From Myxococcales bacterium (GTDB lineage: Bacteria; Desulfobacterota_B; Binatia; UBA1149; SPBQ01): a DNA stretch of 25,461 bases. Location of the stretch: positions 1 to 25,461 of the forward strand of contig SPBQ01000001.1 in the NCBI GenBank assembly GCA_004525875.1, read 5' to 3'. Below the pieces are notes generated by a model. The model was not told where the DNA came from. It did no database searches and was given only the letters and a program-made list of their open reading frames with translations. This document shows, piece after piece, positions 19,882 to 25,461 of this stretch (position 1 is the first letter of the stretch; each line of letters starts with the position of its first letter). Both the position numbers and the translations under genes were made by a program.

Positions 19882-20949
19882 TCAGGCCGGCTCGGCGTAC
19901 GTGGAACCGGCGCCCGCCGCCGTGGCGAGCTGGCCACAGGCGGCCTCGATGTCCCGCCCACGGCTCTTGCGCACCGTCGCGTGGATGCCGGCGGCGAGCA
20001 TCTGTTCCTGGAAGCGCTCCACCGTAGCGTCGTCGGGACGCTCGAAACCAGAGCCCGGAAACGGGTTGAACGGAATCAGGTTCAGCTTCACCGGGATGTC
20101 GTGCACCAGCGCGATGAGCTCACGCGCGTCGCGAGCGGTGTCGTTGACGCCACCGAGCAGAACGTACTCGAGCGTCACCCGCTTGCGCCGTGGAAGCTCC
20201 AGTCGCTTGCACGCCGCCATGAGCTCGGCGAGTGGATAGCGCTTGTTGATCGGCATCAGCCGGTCACGCAGTTCATCGCGCGCCGCCGTCAGCGAGACCG
20301 CGACATGCACGCTCGTGTCGCGCGCGAGCCGCTCGAGCTGCGGAACCAGCCCGGCCGTGGAAACGGTGATCCGCCGCGGTGAAATCGCCAGCCCCCAGCG
20401 CGCCGTCATGATCTCGATAGCGCGCAGCAGCCGGTCGTAGTTGGCGAGCGGTTCACCCATACCCATGAATACATAGTTCGTCAGCGGATGCGGCGCCGCC
20501 TTCGCGCGCGCATGCAGCACCTGCACGACAATCTCGGCCGGCTCCAGGTTTCGCCTCAGGCCCAGCCGCGCCGTCGCACAGAACGCGCAGTCGATCGCGC
20601 AGCCCACCTGTGAGGAGATGCAGAGCGTGAGCCGCTCCTCGCGCGGGATGATGACGCTCTCGATGACCTCCGTGTCGCCGAGCTCGACGAGCAGCTTGAT
20701 CGTGCCGTCCACAGATTCGCTCTGATGCGCCACGCGGGGAAGCGAGCAGTCGAAGTCTTCCTCGAGCGCCGCGCGCACCTCGGCGGGCAGATTGGACATG
20801 TCGCCGAGCTCCGCCGGCGACCGGTTGTAGGCCCAGCCGGCGATCTGGCTCGCACGGTACGGCTCGAAGCCTCGTCGCTCGACCCACTCCGCGAGATCGG
20901 CCAGACGCTGGGAACGCAGGTCGGGGCGTTTGCGGCCGGCTACGGACAT
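19882..20949 (-). CDS. rlmN: Dual-specificity rRNA/tRNA adenine-C2 methyltransferase
   Basis: RlmN is a radical SAM enzyme that methylates C2 of A2503 in 23S rRNA and A37 in some tRNAs. It has 355 residues from the ATG at 20949. The iron-sulfur motif CX3CX2C is C117, C121 and C124 (VGCAIDCAFCATA). The resolving C338 near the end lies in GRDIEAACGQLA; the other mechanistic residue is C338's methylated partner role known for the family. GMGEPLANYD (SAM-binding) and EYVLLGGVND are intact. A GTG at 20958 is a second possible start. Neither start has a clear ribosome site. The gene follows ndk by about 16 bp. Confidence 0.96.
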   Translation of the reverse strand: MSVAGRKRPDLRSQRLADLAEWVERRGFEPYRASQIAGWAYNRSPAELGDMSNLPAEVRAALEEDFDCSLPRVAHQSESVDGTIKLLVELGDTEVIESVIIPREERLTLCISSQVGCAIDCAFCATARLGLRRNLEPAEIVVQVLHARAKAAPHPLTNYVFMGMGEPLANYDRLLRAIEIMTARWGLAISPRRITVSTAGLVPQLERLARDTSVHVAVSLTAARDELRDRLMPINKRYPLAELMAACKRLELPRRKRVTLEYVLLGGVNDTARDARELIALVHDIPVKLNLIPFNPFPGSGFERPDDATVERFQEQMLAAGIHATVRKSRGRDIEAACGQLATAAGAGSTYAEPA

Positions 20950-20965
20950 GACGGCCACGCCGGCG

Positions 20966-21388
20966 TCAGCGGGAGTGGATCTCCAGATCGTTGAAGAAGT
21001 AACCGATCTCGAACGCCGCGGTCTCCGGACCGTCCGAACCGTGAGCCGCGTTGCGCTCGATGTCCGTGCCGTAGACCTTGCGGATCGTACCCTCGGCCGC
21101 TTCCGCGGGATTCGTCGCGCCGAGTATCTGCCGGTACTTCTCGATGGCGTTCTCGCCCTCGAGCGCGGACACCACGCACGGCCCCTCCGACATGAAGACG
21201 GTGAGGTCGCTGAAGAACGGGCGCTCCTTGTGCACGGCGTAGAAGCCCTCCGCCTGGCGCCTGGTCATGTGAATCATCTTGGAAGCGATGATTTTCAGCC
21301 CGCCCTTCTCGATGAGGCCAAGCACCCCGCCGATCGCGTTGGCTGCCGTCGCATCGGGCTTCACGATGGAAAATGTTCGCTCGATCAT
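20966..21388 (-). CDS. ndk: Nucleoside diphosphate kinase
   Basis: Ndk equalises nucleoside triphosphate pools by passing phosphate from ATP to NDPs. The protein has 140 residues. It opens with [11 protein letters not shown] (3-13). The phosphohistidine is H116 in [16 protein letters not shown], and the nucleotide-binding Lys is K10. The [18 protein letters not shown] stretch (65-82) is a slightly unusual version of the conserved strand but keeps the family pattern. The ATG is preceded by GGGAGAA and lies 16 bp after the sucD stop. The position next to succinyl-CoA synthetase is notable because the two enzymes share nucleoside triphosphates and are reported to interact in some bacteria. Confidence 0.98.
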   Translation of the reverse strand: MIERTFSIVKPDATAANAIGGVLGLIEKGGLKIIASKMIHMTRRQAEGFYAVHKERPFFSDLTVFMSEGPCVVSALEGENAIEKYRQILGATNPAEAAEGTIRKVYGTDIERNAAHGSDGPETAAFEIGYFFNDLEIHSR

Positions 21389-21404
21389 GGTCGGATTCTC
21401 CCTA

Positions 21405-22280
21405 CTAATCGCTGCTCGCCATGGCTTTGACGAGCGCTGCGCCCATGTCGGCAGGGCTGCTCGCCACGCTGATGCCTGCCGCCGTTAGCGCCGCTATCTT
21501 GTCGGCCGCCGTGCCCTTGCCGCCCGAGATGATCGCGCCGGCGTGCCCCATGCGCTTGCCCGGAGGGGCGGTCTGCCCGCCGATGAACGCGGCGACGGGC
21601 TTGGTCATGTTCTTGCCCACCCACTCGGCGGCCGTCTCCTCGGCGTTGCCGCCGATCTCGCCGATCATCACGACACCGTCGGTGTCGGGGTCGTCGTTGA
21701 ACAGCTTCATGGCATCGAGATGGGTCGTGCCGATGATCGGATCCCCTCCGATGCCGATACACGTCGACTGACCGATTCCGAGCAGCGTGAGCTGATGAAC
21801 GGCCTCGTAGGTGAGCGTGCCCGACCGCGACACCACCCCGATGCGGCCCGGCTGGTGGATGTAGCCGGGCATGATGCCGACCTTGGCCTGGCCCGGTGTA
21901 ATGATGCCCGGGCAGTTCGGCCCGATCAGCCGGCAGTCGCGCCCCTCGAGGAAGCGTTTCACCTTCACCATGTCGGCGACCGGGATGCCCTCGGTGATGC
22001 ATACGATGAGCGCGACGCCGGCGTCCGCCGCTTCCATGATCGCGTCGGCCGCGCCGGGCGGCGGCACGTAGATGACAGAGACGTTGATGCCCTCGTTGCG
22101 GACAGCCTGCTCGACCGTGTCGAAGATGGCGACGCCCTCGAAGTCGGTCCCGCCCTTGCCCGGCCGCACACCGGCGACCATCTGGGTACCGTACTCACGG
22201 CACCCCCTGAGATGGAACTGGCCGGTCTTGCCGAGTCCCTGCGTGACGACTCGACTATCCTTGTTGAGGAGAACGCTCAT
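21405..22280 (-). CDS. sucD: Succinyl-CoA synthetase, alpha subunit
   Basis: SucD carries the phosphohistidine of the enzyme that converts succinyl-CoA to succinate with ATP or GTP formation in the citric acid cycle. The 291 residues are typical. The N-terminal CoA-binding Rossmann domain includes [13 protein letters not shown] (11-23). [12 protein letters not shown] (119-130) is a signature. The active histidine is H246 in [10 protein letters not shown]. The ATG overlaps the sucC TGA as ATGA, so subunit synthesis is coupled. The frame is open upstream of this ATG, but that stretch lies inside sucC and is not homologous. It ends in TAG. Confidence 0.98.
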   Translation of the reverse strand: MSVLLNKDSRVVTQGLGKTGQFHLRGCREYGTQMVAGVRPGKGGTDFEGVAIFDTVEQAVRNEGINVSVIYVPPPGAADAIMEAADAGVALIVCITEGIPVADMVKVKRFLEGRDCRLIGPNCPGIITPGQAKVGIMPGYIHQPGRIGVVSRSGTLTYEAVHQLTLLGIGQSTCIGIGGDPIIGTTHLDAMKLFNDDPDTDGVVMIGEIGGNAEETAAEWVGKNMTKPVAAFIGGQTAPPGKRMGHAGAIISGGKGTAADKIAALTAAGISVASSPADMGAALVKAMASSD

Positions 22281-23527
22281 GTGCGACCTGCCGCCTCCAC
22301 GGCCTTCTTGGCACCGTCGGTCATGTCGGCGGCCGAGATGATATCGATGCCCGAATCGGCGAGGATCTCGCGGCCGCGCTCGACGTTGGTGCCCTCCATG
22401 CGAACCACCAGCGGAACCTCGATGCCCACATTCCTCGCGGCTTGCACCACCCCGTCCGCCAGCACGTCGCACTGCATGATGCCGCCGAAGATATTGATGA
22501 AGATCGCCTTCACGTTCGGATCGGCGAGGATGATCTTGAAGGCCTCTCCCACTTTCTCGGCATTCGCGCCACCGCCTACGTCGCAGAAATTTGCGGGCTC
22601 GCCACCGTGGTGGTGAATGATGTCCATCGTGGCCATCGCCAGGCCGGCGCCGTTCACCATGCAGCCGATGCTCCCGTCGAGTGCGATGTAGCTGAGATCG
22701 AATTCGGCGGCACGCCGCTCCTTCGGATCTTCCTCGTTCTCGTCGCGAAGCTCGCGAACCTCGGGATGACGGTAGAGCGCGTTGTCATCGAACGAGAGCT
22801 TGGCGTCGAGCGCGAGCAAGTCTCCGGAGCCCGTCAGCACGAGCGGGTTGATCTCCAGCAGTGAGGCGTCGAGCTCGGAGTAGGCCGCGTAGAGCGCCTT
22901 GATAAACGCAACGGCCTCCTTCGTCCTGTCGGCGGACACACCGAGGTTGAACGCGAGGTTGCGGGCCTGGAAGTCGCCGAGTCCGACGACAGGGTCGACC
23001 GACTGGCGAAAGATCCTGTCGGGAGTCTCCTCGGCGACCTTCTCGATGTCCATGCCACCCTCGGTGCTCGCCATCACGACGACCCGTCCAGTGCTGCGGT
23101 CGAGGAGAATGCTGAGGTAGAGCTCCCGAGCGATATCACAGCCTTCCTCGATCAGGACGCGCCGCACCTGCTTACCCGCCGCTCCCGTCTGGCGCGTGAC
23201 GAGCAGGTTGCCGAAAATCGACTCGGCGAACTCCGCGGCCTGGTCGGGCGACTTCGCCAGACGGACTCCACCGGACCTGCCGTGCTTCGGCAGGCCCTCG
23301 CTCTTCAAGTTGGCCTCGAAGACCGTCGCGGCTTCGGCCTCGTTGGCAACGATCGCGCCGGCTCCGCGGCCGCCCGCGTGAATCTGCGATTTCACCACGA
23401 TCACCGGCGTGCCGAGTTGCTCGGCGGCCTTGCGCGCGTCGGCCGCGCTGGTGACCATCTTCCCACGCGGTACGGCGACGCCGAATCCACGCAGCAGCTC
23501 CTTGGCCTGATACTCGTGTACGTTCAT
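22277..23527 (-). CDS. sucC: Succinyl-CoA synthetase, beta subunit (ADP/GDP-forming)
   Basis: SucC provides the nucleotide- and succinate-binding part of succinyl-CoA synthetase. The 416 residues start with the family hallmark [17 protein letters not shown], which decides the start at 23527. An ATP-grasp domain covers about 1-240, with [11 protein letters not shown] near 45-55. The ligase CoA-type domain follows, with [17 protein letters not shown] and [15 protein letters not shown]. The end includes [15 protein letters not shown]. The gene lies 7 bp after the mdh stop, so mdh, sucC and sucD form a compact citric acid cycle unit. Confidence 0.98.
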   Translation of the reverse strand: MNVHEYQAKELLRGFGVAVPRGKMVTSAADARKAAEQLGTPVIVVKSQIHAGGRGAGAIVANEAEAATVFEANLKSEGLPKHGRSGGVRLAKSPDQAAEFAESIFGNLLVTRQTGAAGKQVRRVLIEEGCDIARELYLSILLDRSTGRVVVMASTEGGMDIEKVAEETPDRIFRQSVDPVVGLGDFQARNLAFNLGVSADRTKEAVAFIKALYAAYSELDASLLEINPLVLTGSGDLLALDAKLSFDDNALYRHPEVRELRDENEEDPKERRAAEFDLSYIALDGSIGCMVNGAGLAMATMDIIHHHGGEPANFCDVGGGANAEKVGEAFKIILADPNVKAIFINIFGGIMQCDVLADGVVQAARNVGIEVPLVVRMEGTNVERGREILADSGIDIISAADMTDGAKKAVEAAGRT

Positions 23528-23534
23528 CCGCGCT

Positions 23535-24654
<1,120 letters not shown>

Positions 24655-24674
<20 letters not shown>

Positions 24675-24875
24675 GAGGGGCGTCAGGCCGTGTTCGCGGA
24701 GGCGCGAACGGCTCTAGCTAGCGGGCGCTCGGAGAATAGGCAAACCGCTACCCGCTCGAAAAAGCCTGGAATCTCGCGTGCCTAGCCCATCACCTGGCGC
24801 TCGTTCCCGGACGCTCCAGCCACCAAGCACGAGGCTTGCCTAACCCGCGTCCCGAGGCCCACACTATCGGCCACC
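24655..24875. other. Divergent intergenic region between the mdh unit and the secreted-protein gene
   Basis: About 220 bp should hold promoters for both directions. I find no convincing sigma70 pair on either strand. GCTACCCGCT occurs at 24747-24756 and again at 24632-24641 as a direct repeat. A CTAGCTAG palindrome lies at 24714-24721. A partial -24/-12-like element lies at 24825-24840, facing the plus-strand gene. No other gene is evident. Confidence 0.5.
24692..24709. repeat. Perfect 7-bp inverted repeat with a 4-base loop
   Basis: GTTCGCG, GAGG, CGCGAAC. Neither strand has a following T run, so it is not an intrinsic terminator. Its place about 40 bp before the possible small ORF suits an operator or a 5' leader hairpin of the mdh unit. 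Confidence 0.5.
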
Positions 24876-25461
24876 ATGAACACCGTTTCCGGCTCCGACC
24901 TGAAGACTCTCCTCACCAGCACCACCCTCGCTCTCGCGCTGGGCGGGCTCGGGACCCTCGCCCTGCCTGCTCCCGCGACGGCAGGCGTCACGGACCATCA
25001 AGCCAGCTGTCGACGCGCGGCGGGGTCGGCCGCGGCGAAGTACTTCAAGATGGCCGCAGGCGCTCTGGCCAAGTGCCGGGACGCCGTGTCCACCGGCAAG
25101 CTCGCGGCGGGCACGGACTGTGGCACCGAACCAAAGACCGCGCTCAAGATCTCCAAGGCCGCCGGCAAGCTGACAGCGCAGGTCGTCAGGAGCTGCGCCG
25201 ACCCGGTCGTCACCACGCTGCGCTTCGGCGGCGATTGCGAGGACGAAACGACATCCGAGGGCCTCGTCACCTGCTTGCGTGCGGACCACGATTCGACGAT
25301 CGCCGACCTTGTCGCGGTCCTGTACACGACGCCTGGCGAGATTCCGGCCGCCGAGCGTAAGTGCCAGCACACGGCGTCGAAACAGTCTCGTAAGGTCGCA
25401 ACCGCGTGGCTCAAGCAGCTGCGCAAATGCAAGGACGCCGCCGACGCCGACAAGCTGCCAG
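24876..25461 (+). CDS. Secreted cysteine/lysine-rich repeat protein, 5' part (runs off the right edge)
   Basis: I do not recognise a named family. The 195 visible codons start at an ATG with no Shine-Dalgarno sequence. A Sec-type signal peptide covers about 1-37: a short polar start, a hydrophobic core (LALALGGLGTLAL) and a likely cut after PATA. The mature part has eight cysteines, at 45, 67, 82, 107, 121, 133, 163 and 185. C45-C67 and C163-C185 have the same 22-residue step and the same surroundings: a Cys, then Lys, then L-x-K-C-x-D-A and K-L. A module of about 118 residues therefore seems to repeat, with the second copy cut by the edge. The module looks helical and rich in Ala and Lys. 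Similar secreted proteins may occur as families in uncultured Deltaproteobacteria-like genomes; this is recollection and untested. The function is unknown. Confidence 0.75.
   Translation, partial: MNTVSGSDLKTLLTSTTLALALGGLGTLALPAPATAGVTDHQASCRRAAGSAAAKYFKMAAGALAKCRDAVSTGKLAAGTDCGTEPKTALKISKAAGKLTAQVVRSCADPVVTTLRFGGDCEDETTSEGLVTCLRADHDSTIADLVAVLYTTPGEIPAAERKCQHTASKQSRKVATAWLKQLRKCKDAADADKLP

Noticed and set aside
22281..22472. Longer sucD reading upstream of 22280
   Set aside because: It overlaps the conserved end of suc[11 protein letters not shown] at the ATGA overlap is the usual start.
24870..24878. Kozak-like GCCACCATG at the start of the secreted-protein gene
   Set aside because: The surrounding genes are clearly bacterial, and the match is expected by chance in GC-rich DNA.

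Overview
The window is high-GC, densely packed bacterial chromosome. Twenty genes run on the minus strand, most separated by fewer than 50 bp or overlapping, and one divergent gene at the right edge runs on the plus strand. Nothing looks phage-, plasmid- or transposon-derived, and I see no rRNA, tRNA or CRISPR array. The conserved gene order and a cysteine/lysine-rich secreted protein at the right edge suggest an uncultured, Deltaproteobacteria-like lineage. That placement is inference and I could not test it.

Read in the direction of transcription (right to left), the first block is central metabolism: a possible 48-residue small ORF, then mdh, sucC, sucD and ndk. It is followed by rlmN, a diacylglycerol-kinase-family lipid kinase, mtnP (methylthioadenosine phosphorylase) and a PfkB-family sugar or nucleoside kinase. 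Next is a nucleotide-sugar cassette: a polyprenyl-phosphate-type family 2 glycosyltransferase, UDP-glucose dehydrogenase, UDP-glucuronate decarboxylase and a GalE-like epimerase. Together these could make UDP-xylose, and possibly its 4-epimer, and load a sugar onto a lipid carrier. lepA and lepB close the block.

After lepB comes the only long non-coding gap inside the minus-strand block. It holds a sigma70-type promoter, a PyrR-binding hairpin and a strong intrinsic terminator, so it reads as a PyrR-controlled attenuator. Behind it lies a complete early pyrimidine operon, pyrR-pyrB-pyrC-carA-carB, followed by recG and lipA (cut by the window edge). These genes make carbamoyl phosphate, carbamoyl aspartate and dihydroorotate, and PyrR senses the uridine nucleotide end product.

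Two genes look damaged. recG has an in-frame TAG at codon 440 with intact helicase motifs on both sides. The glycosyltransferase appears to have lost one base near its 3' end. TAG is the ordinary stop of at least seven neighbouring genes, so recoding is unlikely; mutation or sequence error is the simpler reading.

The least described material is at the right edge: a repeat-rich divergent region, a possible small ORF before mdh, and the start of a secreted protein built from a repeating cysteine module.
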